NCBI RefSeq assembly: GCF_033096445.1
Contig: NZ_AP028155.1
Coordinates: 2,795,880-2,859,879 of the forward strand
Length of the DNA stretch: 64,000 nt
Direction of reading: 5' to 3'
DNA from: Butyricimonas faecihominis
GTDB taxonomy: Bacteria > Bacteroidota > Bacteroidia > Bacteroidales > Marinifilaceae
This document shows positions 18,542 through 27,201 of this stretch, in pieces (position 1 is the stretch's first letter; each line of letters starts with the position of its first letter). A model generated the notes under the pieces. That model was not told the origin of the DNA. It ran no database searches and saw only the letters and a program-made list of their open reading frames with translations. Position numbers and translations under genes: made by a program.

Positions 18542-19582
18542 TTACTTAAAGTATTTCGTTACTGCTGCCGCCTTGAAAGAGGCCATTTCGTTGATCATGT
18601 TCACGGCTGAAACGAGTAAGGGATAAGCGCAAATGGCCCCCGTCCCTTCACCTAGGCGTAAACCGAGATTTAATAAAGGTTGGGCGTGCAAGAAATCCAG
18701 GACTAATTTATGCCCGCATTCGTCGCCTTGGTGACCATAGATGCAATAATCCGTTAAAGCGGGGTACAACATCTTTCCGGCAAGAACACAATTCGTCATG
18801 ATAAAGCCATCCACGATAATAACCATACCCAATTCGGCAGCACGCAACATACCTCCCACGGCAGCCACCATCTCGAAGCCGCCAAAATAACGGATAATGT
18901 CTTTCGGAGTTCCATCCCCCTCGTAATTTTCCATACACCGTTTCAACACATTATACTTGTGTTCAACGCCTTCCCTAGACAACCCACTACCCGCTCCGAC
19001 ACAATCGCTCAAAGGAATACCTGTCAGGTAAGTCATCCACAGGGAAGAAGAAGAGGTGTTGGCAATACCCATTTCCCCGAAACTCACCACGTTCGAACCC
19101 TCATCATGAACCATATCCACGATCTCCACTCCGATCTCGATTGCCCGGTCAAATTCTTCCGGGGTCATGGCGGCCTCGTACAAATAATTTGAAGTCCCCT
19201 TACGGATTTTACGATCAATCAGCCCTTCCATAGGTTCGAAATCCGCATTTACCCCACAATCCACCAATTTAATCCCGAAATGATGTTGACGGGAAAACAT
19301 ATTCACCCCGGCACCCCCTTTGATGAAATTAAAAATCATCTGGGCGGTCACTTCCGGAGCCGAAAAGCTAACCCCCTCTTTCACGATCCCGTGATCGGCC
19401 GCAAAAATAATATTCTGGGGGTTCCGTAACTCCGGGGAAAGCGTTTGCTGTATCAACCCGATCTGGTGTGCTGTTTTTTCAAGTAATCCCAAAGATCCCT
19501 TGGGCTTGGTTAAATTATTAATCTTATCTATCAAAGCCTCAGACAAAGCCTTGTCGGTCTCTTTTATTGTAAAACTTCTCAT
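18542..19582 (-). CDS. cobT: Nicotinate-nucleotide-dimethylbenzimidazole phosphoribosyltransferase
   Basis: A 346-aa enzyme that makes alpha-ribazole phosphate from a lower-ligand base and nicotinate mononucleotide. [12 protein letters not shown] near the N-terminus, FAADHGIV, the nucleotide-site GEMGIANT and the C-terminal [11 protein letters not shown] with the catalytic Glu near residue 315 are all present. I chose the ATG at 19582 ([10 protein letters not shown]). The frame is open 19 codons further up, but those residues are encoded by the AAAATTGAAAATTG repeat and are not conserved. cobU lies 76 bp upstream on the same strand. Base specificity cannot be read from sequence. Confidence 0.96.
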   Translation of the reverse strand: MRSFTIKETDKALSEALIDKINNLTKPKGSLGLLEKTAHQIGLIQQTLSPELRNPQNIIFAADHGIVKEGVSFSAPEVTAQMIFNFIKGGAGVNMFSRQHHFGIKLVDCGVNADFEPMEGLIDRKIRKGTSNYLYEAAMTPEEFDRAIEIGVEIVDMVHDEGSNVVSFGEMGIANTSSSSLWMTYLTGIPLSDCVGAGSGLSREGVEHKYNVLKRCMENYEGDGTPKDIIRYFGGFEMVAAVGGMLRAAELGMVIIVDGFIMTNCVLAGKMLYPALTDYCIYGHQGDECGHKLVLDFLHAQPLLNLGLRLGEGTGAICAYPLLVSAVNMINEMASFKAAAVTKYFK

Positions 19583-19620
19583 ACAATTGAAAATTGAAAA
19601 TTGAAAATTGAAAATGAGAT
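19583..19620. repeat. GAAAATT tandem heptamers
   Basis: Short tandem GAAAATT units (CAATTGAAAATTGAAAATTG). Equivalent stretches lie at 18510-18545, 20906-20958, 42545-42580, 46206-46238 and 49676-49702, always between genes of the B12 loci. Confidence 0.7.
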
Positions 19621-19658
19621 ATACACTTTCAGGTTTCAATTCAGATTATATTATCATT

Positions 19659-20171
19659 TTATTTTACTCGCATGGCTATTCCGGAAACCATCAGGACAAC
19701 TTCGTCCGCCCGATCTCCTACATATTGATTCACCCATCCCTGCAAATCCGTGAACCGCCGCTGAACAGGGGCAATAGAAACTCCCCCCATTCCGATCTCG
19801 TTCGTGACGAAAATAAAAGTTGCCTCCTGCCCGGTAAACCGGTCGAACTCTTCCTTTATTTCCCGCAAAGATTTATCCACGTCGGAATCATTGTCAAAAA
19901 AGAAATTGGTACTCCACAAGGTCACGCAATCAATGACCACGACCCGCCCCGACACGTCACATCGACTAATCGCTTTTTCCTCTTCCAAATTGGTCCATTG
20001 CGGACCCCGGTCCTGTTGATGACGTCTCACCCGTTCCCGGAATTCATCATCCCACACCCTCGAAGTAGCCAGATATACGGGATTCTCTGCCAATTTTAGC
20101 GCAAGCTCTTGGGCATAACGACTTTTCCCGGATCTTTGTCCTCCCGTAACTAAAATTATTTTTCTTTTCAT
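19659..20171 (-). CDS. cobU: Bifunctional adenosylcobinamide kinase / guanylyltransferase
   Basis: A 170-aa enzyme that phosphorylates adenosylcobinamide and transfers GMP to give adenosylcobinamide-GDP. The P-loop GGQRSGKSRYA lies near residues 9-19. RVRRHQQDRGPQW carries the His expected to take the GMP, and the VIDCVTLW and FVTNEIGMGG motifs follow. I chose the ATG at 20171 (the next codon upstream is also ATG), which gives standard CobU length. The frame extends about 40 codons further, but that part is Trp/Cys-rich and not family-like. It is followed closely by cobT. Confidence 0.95.
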   Translation of the reverse strand: MKRKIILVTGGQRSGKSRYAQELALKLAENPVYLATSRVWDDEFRERVRRHQQDRGPQWTNLEEEKAISRCDVSGRVVVIDCVTLWSTNFFFDNDSDVDKSLREIKEEFDRFTGQEATFIFVTNEIGMGGVSIAPVQRRFTDLQGWVNQYVGDRADEVVLMVSGIAMRVK

Positions 20172-20332
20172 CATGACGACAAATTTCTCTGTTTTTTCAA
20201 GAAATACAAAGTAATCGCCCGAAAAATCTACAACTTTATTTCCGACTCCATCCCAGCAAACCATCCACGATGATTCCCAACAAAAACAATCAAGCACCCC
20301 GACAAATACTCTAAAGATTCAAAATTGTTTAC

Positions 20333-20340
20333 TAACTTTG
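20333..20340 (+). promoter_or_regulatory. -7 element before the rightward B12 operon
   Basis: TAACTTTG fits TAnnTTTG and lies 26 bp before the phosphatase start at 20366, between it and the divergent cobU. Confidence 0.5.
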
Positions 20341-20365
20341 TGAGTTAGAAGTCTAAAAAGAAGTG

Positions 20366-20902
20366 ATGATGGAACTCATATTATCCCGACACGGGGAAAC
20401 ATTAGAAAATCAACAACATATACTCCAAGGCCAACTTCCCGGGACCTTATCTCCATTGGGGATAGCCCAAGCCGAGAGACTGGCGGAGATGCTCCAAGAG
20501 GAAACGATTGACAACATTGTTTCCAGTGATCTGGCCCGAAGTTATAACACGGCGGTCGCCGTCGCCCGGAAACATGGGCTGACTCCTCACCCAACTCCCC
20601 TCCTGCGGGAAATGGACTGGGGCATATACACAGGTAAGCGCTTGGATGACGTGGACTGGACCAACCTGCCTCCCAGCGTGGAATCCCTAGATGCTCTCTT
20701 CCAAAGAGCTATCGATTTCATTGCCTATTTAAAAAAGAATTTCTCCGGCCAACGGGTAGTGGCCATTGGACACGGAGCATTCAACCGGGCAATTATCGCG
20801 TACCTCAACGGGAAAAAGGCTATTGACATGATCGACCTTCCTATCATGGAAAACACAAGTTGCCTACGTTTTACGTTAGTGGACGACAACCAAACAGTAT
20901 AA
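20366..20902 (+). CDS. cobC: Histidine phosphatase, probable alpha-ribazole phosphatase
   Basis: About 178 aa. The phospho-His motif ILSRHGETLEN is near the N-terminus, then GTLSPLGIAQAERL, VSSDLARSYNTA, the Glu-bearing LREMDWGIYTG and AIGHGAFNRA with the second His. This is the branch of the phosphoglycerate mutase-like superfamily used for alpha-ribazole-5'-phosphate dephosphorylation. The position, divergent from cobU-cobT and just before the adenosyltransferase and cobQ, supports that role better than for the similar gene at 5336. GTG, ATG and ATG codons occur in a row (20363-20371); I take the first ATG. Confidence 0.85.
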   Translation: MMELILSRHGETLENQQHILQGQLPGTLSPLGIAQAERLAEMLQEETIDNIVSSDLARSYNTAVAVARKHGLTPHPTPLLREMDWGIYTGKRLDDVDWTNLPPSVESLDALFQRAIDFIAYLKKNFSGQRVVAIGHGAFNRAIIAYLNGKKAIDMIDLPIMENTSCLRFTLVDDNQTV

Positions 20903-20905
20903 CCC

Positions 20906-20958
20906 AATTGAAAATTGAATCTCCACATTTTCAATTTTCAATTTTCAATTTTCAATTA
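20906..20958. repeat. GAAAATT/CAATTTT repeat
   Basis: CAATTGAAAATTGAATC, then CATTTTCAATTTTCAATTTTC, forms an AT-rich inverted array filling the gap before the adenosyltransferase gene. Confidence 0.65.
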
Positions 20959-20960
20959 AC

Positions 20961-21533
20961 ATGAGAATATACACGAAAGGCGGGGACAAAGGAACAACAG
21001 GAATATTCGGCGGGAGCCGGGTGGACAAAGATGATATTCGTATTGAAACAAACGGGACCCTTGACGAGCTGAATGCCACATTAGGTGTCATTCGAGCCTT
21101 GCTAGACGAGAAGGATAAACGGCAAGAAATTCTGGCATACATACAGCGAACGTTAATGATAGTCATGTCACAAGTGGCAACTCCCTCAAACATCCGGGAA
21201 CAAAACCAGAACATCCTACCGGAAGATATAGACCGGTATTGCGAACAACAAATCGACCGTATGAACAGCGAGATGCAACACCCGTCCACCCATTTCATCC
21301 TGCCGGGCGGAACGCTGATTTCAGCCCAATGCCACGTGGCCCGCACGATCGCCCGCCGGGCAGAAAGAAGATTATGTACCCTAAACAAAACAGACGAAGT
21401 TCCCCCACTTATCCTGCGATTCGTGAATCGCCTCTCGGACTTACTATTTACCATGGCCCGCTGGGAAATGGATCAGCAAGGTGCGGAAGAAGAGAGATGG
21501 AAAGCGTTCCTTTACAAAAAAAAGAATCAATGA
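20961..21533 (+). CDS. Cob(I)yrinic acid a,c-diamide adenosyltransferase, PduO type
   Basis: A 190-aa ATP:cob(I)alamin adenosyltransferase. The N-terminal ATP-binding signature YTKGGDKGTTGIFGG (about 4-18), GTLDELNATLGVIRAL, FILPGGT and the helix-bundle motif CHVARTIARRAERRL define the PduO family. It attaches the 5'-deoxyadenosyl group to the corrin cobalt. It lies between the cobC-like gene and cobQ on the same strand (58 bp after cobC and 60 bp before cobQ), consistent with one operon. The family is also called CobO by function, but sequence-wise this is not the CobA/CobO P-loop type. Confidence 0.93.
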   Translation: MRIYTKGGDKGTTGIFGGSRVDKDDIRIETNGTLDELNATLGVIRALLDEKDKRQEILAYIQRTLMIVMSQVATPSNIREQNQNILPEDIDRYCEQQIDRMNSEMQHPSTHFILPGGTLISAQCHVARTIARRAERRLCTLNKTDEVPPLILRFVNRLSDLLFTMARWEMDQQGAEEERWKAFLYKKKNQ

Positions 21534-21593
21534 ATAGCGTTCGCCTTGTGCGGCTGGAATCTAAAATCTAAAATCATTAAATCTAAAATATAC

Positions 21594-23072
21594 ATGTCTT
21601 TTCTTCGTTCAATCATGTTTGTCGGGACCTGCTCGGATGCGGGTAAAAGTATTGTTAACACGGCGTTTTGCCGAATATTCAAACAAGATGGCTACCACCC
21701 GGCCCCCTTCAAGGCGCAGAATATGTCACTAAATTCATATTCCACTCCCGACGGGCTGGAAATCGGACGGGCGCAAGCGGTACAGGCCGAGGCATGTGGC
21801 ATTACCCCGGAGAGCGACATGAATCCCGTTCTGTTGAAACCCACGAACGAACAATGCTCGCAGGTCGTACTCAACGGAAAACCGGTCGGGAATATGTCTG
21901 CCAGAGAATACTTCATGTCCAACAACAAGGCCGAATTATTCAACCAAGCATACGCTGCCTATGAACGTCTGCAAGCCCGCTACTCTCCCATCGTGCTGGA
22001 AGGAGCCGGGAGCATCTCGGAAATCAACTTGCGGGAAAGAGACATTACGAATATGCGGATGGCATTGCGCACAAATGCCGCCACGTATCTGGTGGCGGAC
22101 ATCGACCGGGGGGGAGTGTTTGCCTCCGTCTACGGTTCCATCGCCTTGCTTTCAGAGGAAGAAAAAAAATTGATTAAAGGAATTATCATCAACAAATTCA
22201 GAGGAGATATATCTCTTTTCGACGAGGGAAGAAAGATTATCCACGACCTCACGGGTATACCTGTTGTCGGCGTGATTCCCTATTTCAAGGACATTTATAT
22301 CGAAGAAGAAGACTCCGTCTCACTGGAAACCAAAAACACCAAAGCCGGGAGCGGCAAGATTAACGTGGCCATCGTACTCCTGAAACGCCTTTCCAATTTC
22401 ACGGACTTCAGCGTACTGGAACGAGACGAACGATTTCATGCTTACTACACGAATAACGTGGAAGAAATTGGCAAAGCCGACATCATTATCCTACCGGGAA
22501 CGAAAAACACAATCTCCGATCTGCGAAACATCCGGGCAAACGGTATCGCGGAGGCAGTCATCCGGGCTCACAAGGAAGGTAAAAAAGTGATCGGTATTTG
22601 CGGGGGGTACCAGATGATGGGCGCCCGGATCGAGGACCCGGATCAGATAGAGGGTGACATGACCGCCATTCCCGGCTTGGGCATCCTTCCTCTTGTCACG
22701 ATCATGGAACCTGAAAAAGTCACTCGCCAAGACCAATTCACCTTCCGCAATCACCCGGAAACCTGCAAGGGGTACGAGATTCACATGGGTCGAACAACCT
22801 TGTTGGACGGGGTTCCGGAATCTCCCTTGAACCGTTTACACGACGGGCGAACGGACGGCTATATCTTAAACGAAAGATGCTGGGGTAGTTACCTCCACGG
22901 AATTCTGGACAATGACATCGTCCTCAACGAACTGGCAGAAGGACTGACCCAAGCAACCCCCACAACCTTCAATTATACCGATTTCAAAGATCAACAATAT
23001 AACAAACTGGCCGATCACGTACGCGCACACGTTGACCTGCCATACATTTATTCCACCCTTAAAACCAAGTAA
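21594..23072 (+). CDS. cobQ: Cobyric acid synthase
   Basis: A 492-aa glutamine-dependent amidase (CobQ/CbiP) that amidates four side chains of adenosylcobyrinic acid a,c-diamide. The N-terminal ATPase part has MFVGTCSDAGKSIVNTAF and FKAQNMSLNSY, then VLEGAGSISE. The C-terminal class I glutamine amidotransferase domain has GICGGYQMMG (Cys near 335) and a His in SYLHGILDN. I chose the ATG at 21594. The 16 in-frame codons above it are encoded by the AATCTAAAAT intergenic repeat. The cobD stop/start junction (1 bp apart) follows. Confidence 0.96.
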   Translation: MSFLRSIMFVGTCSDAGKSIVNTAFCRIFKQDGYHPAPFKAQNMSLNSYSTPDGLEIGRAQAVQAEACGITPESDMNPVLLKPTNEQCSQVVLNGKPVGNMSAREYFMSNNKAELFNQAYAAYERLQARYSPIVLEGAGSISEINLRERDITNMRMALRTNAATYLVADIDRGGVFASVYGSIALLSEEEKKLIKGIIINKFRGDISLFDEGRKIIHDLTGIPVVGVIPYFKDIYIEEEDSVSLETKNTKAGSGKINVAIVLLKRLSNFTDFSVLERDERFHAYYTNNVEEIGKADIIILPGTKNTISDLRNIRANGIAEAVIRAHKEGKKVIGICGGYQMMGARIEDPDQIEGDMTAIPGLGILPLVTIMEPEKVTRQDQFTFRNHPETCKGYEIHMGRTTLLDGVPESPLNRLHDGRTDGYILNERCWGSYLHGILDNDIVLNELAEGLTQATPTTFNYTDFKDQQYNKLADHVRAHVDLPYIYSTLKTK

Positions 23073-23073
23073 T

Positions 23074-24090
23074 ATGCTGAACGGACACGGAGATGACATA
23101 TACAAATCAAACACGGAAATAAAAGCTAATTTCTCCACCAACGTATGGTATGACGCGGACACGGATATTCTCCGTTCCATGCTGATCACCCAAATCGACA
23201 AAATATTCCATTACCCGGAGCCTGCCGCCGAATCATTCGTACGGGAAGTTGCCCGGTTCCACAACCTGCAACCACAAAACGTGATTGCCGGAAACGGTGC
23301 CACGGAACTGTTTTACCTGATCGCACACGCTTTCGAAGGGAGTAAAACCATCCTTCCCATTCCCTCTTTTTCGGAGTACGAAGACGCTTGCACCCTTTAC
23401 AGGCACCAACAGATATTCGTACCCATAAAAGACTTTCAGGCAGGCCCCGCAGACTTAATGTTTATCTGCAACCCCAACAATCCTGACGGGCACGTGTGGA
23501 AGCTGGAAGAGATTGAAAATATTTTACAACAATACCCTCAAATGACACTTGTCGTGGACGAATCGTTCATTGACTTTGCCCCCACGGCACAGCCATCCGA
23601 ACCGTTATTAGCCAGTTATCCTAATCTACTGGTCATTCATTCCATGACGAAAAGTTATGCCATCCCCGGATTACGCTTAGGCTATATGTTGGGCAGCGAA
23701 AACCTGATAGACCGGATCAAACGCTTCACCCACCCGTGGAACGTGAATGCACTAGCCATCGAGATCGGAAAATTCCTACTGCAAAATGGAAAATACCTTC
23801 TACCCGACACGGGCAGGTTGCTCAAGCGTAAGGAGAATTTTGTCCGCGCTTTCGATGAACTTCCCGGATACTCTCCCGTCCCCTCGGAAACCTCGTTTTT
23901 CCTTATTCACACGATACATAAATCCCACGTGTTAAAACAGGAACTATTGAAACAATTCGGGATTCTGATACGGGACGCCTCGAATTTCAGAGGTCTGGAC
24001 GAACATTACTTCCGGGTAAACACACTCTCGGATGAAAAAAATCAGATGCTACTCCGGGCGTTGAGATTATTATCCATCACTGATTTATAA
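23074..24090 (+). CDS. cobD: Threonine-phosphate decarboxylase, CobD-like aminotransferase
   Basis: A 338-aa PLP enzyme of the fold-type I HisC/CobD group. MLNGHGDD at the start is the CobD signature. NGATELFYLI, FICNPNNPDGH, VVDESFIDF and the PLP-lysine motif SMTKSYAIPGLRLGY (Lys near 194) follow. CobD makes (R)-1-amino-2-propanol phosphate for the nucleotide loop. The start is the ATG at 23074, one base after the cobQ stop. Next is cbiB, whose product uses the aminopropanol phosphate, so gene order follows the pathway. A histidinol-phosphate aminotransferase role is the alternative but is unlikely here. Confidence 0.94.
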   Translation: MLNGHGDDIYKSNTEIKANFSTNVWYDADTDILRSMLITQIDKIFHYPEPAAESFVREVARFHNLQPQNVIAGNGATELFYLIAHAFEGSKTILPIPSFSEYEDACTLYRHQQIFVPIKDFQAGPADLMFICNPNNPDGHVWKLEEIENILQQYPQMTLVVDESFIDFAPTAQPSEPLLASYPNLLVIHSMTKSYAIPGLRLGYMLGSENLIDRIKRFTHPWNVNALAIEIGKFLLQNGKYLLPDTGRLLKRKENFVRAFDELPGYSPVPSETSFFLIHTIHKSHVLKQELLKQFGILIRDASNFRGLDEHYFRVNTLSDEKNQMLLRALRLLSITDL

Positions 24091-24099
24091 TCGGTTACC

Positions 24100-25038
24100 A
24101 TGTTCTCGTTTTCAATCGTCATCGTCCCTCTCATCATCGGGTATCTTCTCGATCTCATTTTTGGAGACCCCCGGAAATTACCTCATCCGATCGTAGCCTT
24201 CGGAAATATTATCGGATGGTGTGAACGACATTTCAACAAAGGGAAACACAAAAAACGAAACGGGTGCCTGATTGCCATCATCCTACCACTTTCCACACTC
24301 CTTTTAGGGGGACTTCTCGCCTTAGGAAGCTGGATGCTCCACCCCTTCGTGTATTACTGCGTCGCCTCCGTGTTCGTTTTCTACGGATTGGCGAACCACA
24401 GTCTTATACAGGAAGGCGGAGAAGTTATTCGAACCCTTGAAGAACAAGGATTGGACGCCGGACGAAAACGCTTGTCGTGGATTGTCGGTAGAGACACTAG
24501 CCAACTTCCCCCGAGAAAAATATATACCGCCGTGCTGGAAACCATGGCAGAGAATTTAAGTGACGGGGTAGTTGCCCCTTTATTCTTTTACGCCTTGGGA
24601 GGATTTCCTGCCATGATGGCTTATAAAATGGTAAACACGCTCGACTCCATGATCGGGTACAAAGATGCACGTTACAAAGATTTCGGGTGCTGTTCGGCTC
24701 ATCTGGATGATGTACTGAATTATATCCCGGCCCGGCTAACAGCACTTCTGATCGTCCTGTCCGGCTACCGGAAAGGGATCTTTTCCTTCATCCGAAAATA
24801 CGCCCGCCAACATGCCAGTCCCAACTCCGGTTACCCGGAATCCGCTATGGCCGGAATCCTCGATTGCCGTTTCGGGGGACCGAACATTTATCACGGAATA
24901 CTCGTGGAAAAGCCTTACATCGGAACGAACGACAGGGAATTATCGATTAGGGATTACAAACGTGCCGCCCGCATCAATCAATCGGTATGCCTGATCACGG
25001 TAATCCTTATTTGCCTTGTTTTCATACCATTGATATAA
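24100..25038 (+). CDS. cbiB: Adenosylcobinamide-phosphate synthase
   Basis: A 312-aa membrane enzyme (CbiB/CobD of Pseudomonas) attaching aminopropanol phosphate to adenosylcobyric acid. The N-terminal LIIGYLLDLIFGDPRKLPHP, the motif ETMAENLSDGVVAPLFFYAL with MVNTLDSMIGY, and SPNSGYPESAMAG are family hallmarks. At least four hydrophobic helices are visible. It lies 9 bp after cobD and is the last gene before a strong terminator, so the operon probably runs cobC-adenosyltransferase-cobQ-cobD-cbiB. Confidence 0.96.
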   Translation: MFSFSIVIVPLIIGYLLDLIFGDPRKLPHPIVAFGNIIGWCERHFNKGKHKKRNGCLIAIILPLSTLLLGGLLALGSWMLHPFVYYCVASVFVFYGLANHSLIQEGGEVIRTLEEQGLDAGRKRLSWIVGRDTSQLPPRKIYTAVLETMAENLSDGVVAPLFFYALGGFPAMMAYKMVNTLDSMIGYKDARYKDFGCCSAHLDDVLNYIPARLTALLIVLSGYRKGIFSFIRKYARQHASPNSGYPESAMAGILDCRFGGPNIYHGILVEKPYIGTNDRELSIRDYKRAARINQSVCLITVILICLVFIPLI

Positions 25039-25040
25039 AA

Positions 25041-25083
25041 GAACGAGGGGCCACCGATGTTGAAGTGACCCCTCGTTTTTTTT
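25041..25083 (+). terminator. Terminator after cbiB
   Basis: AACGAGGGGCCAC pairs with GTGACCCCTCGTT around a 10-base loop and is followed by a T run. It lies between convergent cbiB and the ferritin gene, and may serve both. Confidence 0.9.
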
Positions 25084-25092
25084 CGAACTAAT

Positions 25093-25575
25093 TTATTTCC
25101 GTTCTCCTAATTTATCATCCAGATAAATCAAGTTATGACCGTTCATCATCTTGATTCTATCAACAATAGTCTGTGCAGTAGACTCTTCTTCCACTTGCTC
25201 GTTCACGAACTCATTGATAAAATTCTGGGCAGCTTTGTCATTCTCCTTGATAGCTACATCCAATAAATCATCAATCAACTTAGAAACATGACACTCGTGT
25301 TGATAAACATGCTCGAAGACTTCCAAAACAGAACCCCATGCTGTCGGTACCACGTTGATCTGACCAATTTCTACATTCCCGTTCCGTTTGATCACGAAGT
25401 CAATCATTTCATAAGCATGATTCAATTCCTCTTTTGATTGCGCTCTCATCCATGATGCCATCCCGTCGTAACCATTCTGTGCAAAATACACGGACATTGA
25501 CAAATACAAATTGGATGACCACATCTCAGCATTAATCTGAGCATTAAACGCCTTTACTAAATTTTCGCTCAACAT
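25093..25575 (-). CDS. ftnA: Non-haem ferritin
   Basis: A 160-aa four-helix-bundle ferritin. The ferroxidase-centre residues appear in FNAQINAEMWSSNLYLSM (Glu near 17), SKEELNHAYEMIDFVI (Glu and His about 49-53) and EEESTAQTIVDRI. It stores iron as a 24-mer in the cytoplasm. It is convergent with cbiB and is not obviously part of the B12 loci. The leader contains GTAATTTG, a near match to a -7 element. Confidence 0.95.
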   Translation of the reverse strand: MLSENLVKAFNAQINAEMWSSNLYLSMSVYFAQNGYDGMASWMRAQSKEELNHAYEMIDFVIKRNGNVEIGQINVVPTAWGSVLEVFEHVYQHECHVSKLIDDLLDVAIKENDKAAQNFINEFVNEQVEEESTAQTIVDRIKMMNGHNLIYLDDKLGERK

Positions 25576-25684
25576 AATTGTTTATTTAAAATTTGATATT
25601 CACTCTTCCAAATCGTTTGAAGAACGAACAAATTACATGCCACTCCAAAATTATGTCATTAAAAATATAGCTTAAGACATTTTG

Positions 25685-27001
25685 TCATTTTTGACTCATT
25701 AACATTAAAAAATGATCAATACCACACTCTCCCCAGTAAAAATGAATATAACTTGCCAACACGTTTTTATAGGTATATACCGGAGTATCAACCACCATAT
25801 CCTTGGCATTATATATCGTGCCAATCACAGGTATTTTCTCATTCGTAGGCAATATTCGGGAATAGTGAAACTCATGCCCCCGAATACGTTGACCGTTTAC
25901 ACGAACTTCCCGATAACCCAATTTCAATTTCATCTGCTCCATTGTCGCCCCTTGTTTCAACACGCCCGCCATAGGATAAACCTTCCCGTCACCGTCTGTA
26001 ATCGTGTCACACAAATACATCATTCCACCACATTCTGCCAGTACTCGCCCCCCGTTTTCACAATACTTCCGGACAGACTGTCTCATTCCCTCGTTAGCTG
26101 CCAACTCCGCCAAATGTAGTTCCGGGTACCCTCCGGGAAAATAGACCATATCGGCCTCCGGAAGACTTTTATCACGCAGCGGACTAAAAAACACCACCTC
26201 CCCGGCTCGTTTCAATGCCTCCACGTTCTCCCGGTACATGAAATTAAAAGCCTCATCCCGGGCAATAGCGATCTTCCTGTTCCCGAAACAAACGACATCT
26301 TGCGTCTGTTCACCGGAAAATTCCACCGTACAAAGTTCCAGTAAACGATCGACATTCACGGTTTTGTCAATCACCTCTGCCACCCGATCCGCGAACGTAT
26401 CAAAACAAAACGTCTCATCAATCGACAATCCCAAATGACGGGACGGGATAACAATACTTTCATCCTTTGGGATATACCCCAATGCCTCCACTCCGGCATC
26501 CGCACAAGCCTGCTGCAAATAAGCATAATGCGCTACCGATGCCACGAAGTTAAACACGACCCCGACAACCCGGATTCCCGGATAGAAGTGTTTAAAACCA
26601 TACAACACTGGGGCCACGGTATAGGCCGTGGACTTTGCGTTAAGTACCAACACGACGGGAATACCGATTAACTCGGCAATCTCCGCGCTACTCCCCTTCA
26701 TCCCATCGTACCCATCAAACAACCCCATCACCCCTTCCGTCACGCAGACATCACTCGCAGTCCCGTACCGGGCGTACAGCTCCCGCACGTGTGCCGCCGA
26801 TGCCATGTAAGTATCCAAATTCACGGATTCCTCTCCTGCGGCCATGGCATGATGTTTCGTATCAATATAATCCGGCCCGCACTTAAAAGGTTGTACCTTC
26901 ATTCCCCGGTTCCGCAACAATCGCAACAGACCTAACGTGAATGTCGTCTTCCCGCTACCGGAACTTGCCGCCCCGATCATGATGAATGGTTTCTGTTTCA
27001 T
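25685..27001 (-). CDS. cbiA: Cobyrinate a,c-diamide synthase
   Basis: About 438 aa. The N-terminal ATPase domain has MIGAASSGSGKTTFTLGLL, then FKCGPDYIDTKHH and VTEGVMGLFDGYDG. The C-terminal glutamine amidotransferase part has FPGGYPELH and LAECGGMMYLCD (Cys near 322), ending in a His-containing YIHFYW segment. It amidates the a and c side chains of cobyrinic acid. A -7 element, TATCTTTG on the minus strand, ends at 27021. The ATG at 27013 would therefore make an almost leaderless mRNA, so I prefer the ATG at 27001 (MKQKPFIM). The next operon is divergent. Confidence 0.94.
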   Translation of the reverse strand: MKQKPFIMIGAASSGSGKTTFTLGLLRLLRNRGMKVQPFKCGPDYIDTKHHAMAAGEESVNLDTYMASAAHVRELYARYGTASDVCVTEGVMGLFDGYDGMKGSSAEIAELIGIPVVLVLNAKSTAYTVAPVLYGFKHFYPGIRVVGVVFNFVASVAHYAYLQQACADAGVEALGYIPKDESIVIPSRHLGLSIDETFCFDTFADRVAEVIDKTVNVDRLLELCTVEFSGEQTQDVVCFGNRKIAIARDEAFNFMYRENVEALKRAGEVVFFSPLRDKSLPEADMVYFPGGYPELHLAELAANEGMRQSVRKYCENGGRVLAECGGMMYLCDTITDGDGKVYPMAGVLKQGATMEQMKLKLGYREVRVNGQRIRGHEFHYSRILPTNEKIPVIGTIYNAKDMVVDTPVYTYKNVLASYIHFYWGECGIDHFLMLMSQK

Positions 27002-27020
27002 TTCTTTCAGCATTTACACG

Positions 27021-27028
27021 CAAAGATA
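27021..27028 (-). promoter_or_regulatory. -7 element of the cbiA promoter
   Basis: On the minus strand this reads TATCTTTG, a perfect TAnnTTTG match. Transcription would begin only a few bases before the first possible ATG. Confidence 0.55.
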
Positions 27029-27060
27029 AAACTTCTCGAAATAATAAAAGTATAATAACA

Positions 27061-27090
27061 TTGGATGTTTCTAATAAAAGCCTATTTTTG
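27061..27090 (+). promoter_or_regulatory. Promoter of the dlt-like operon
   Basis: TTG at 27061-27063, a 19-bp spacer, then TATTTTTG at 27083-27090, fitting the Bacteroidetes -33/-7 pattern well. Confidence 0.65.
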
Positions 27091-27120
27091 TAGCGTTACG
27101 ATATTTGAGGCGGTTGCAAC

Positions 27121-27201
27121 ATGGATAAACTTTCGGAATGGACGCCGGGAGCGGGCCTCAAGTATAAAGGAATGATTTATGAAGGAAATGGACATGATTA
27201 A
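27121..27201 (+). CDS. Short upstream open frame overlapping the dltA-like start
   Basis: ATG at 27121 opens a 26-codon frame (MDKLSEWTPGAGL...GNGHD) that ends inside the adenylation gene, overlapping its start by 23 bp in another frame. It lies just downstream of a good promoter. The peptide is polar, so it is not like the membrane peptide DltX of Firmicutes. It may be a translated leader that couples to the next gene, or chance. Confidence 0.3.
   Translation: MDKLSEWTPGAGLKYKGMIYEGNGHD

Noticed and set aside
19583-19639. Longer cobT start giving 19 extra residues
   Set aside because: The added residues (FNFQFSIFN) are simply the GAAAATT intergenic repeat translated. CobT homologues begin near [10 protein letters not shown].
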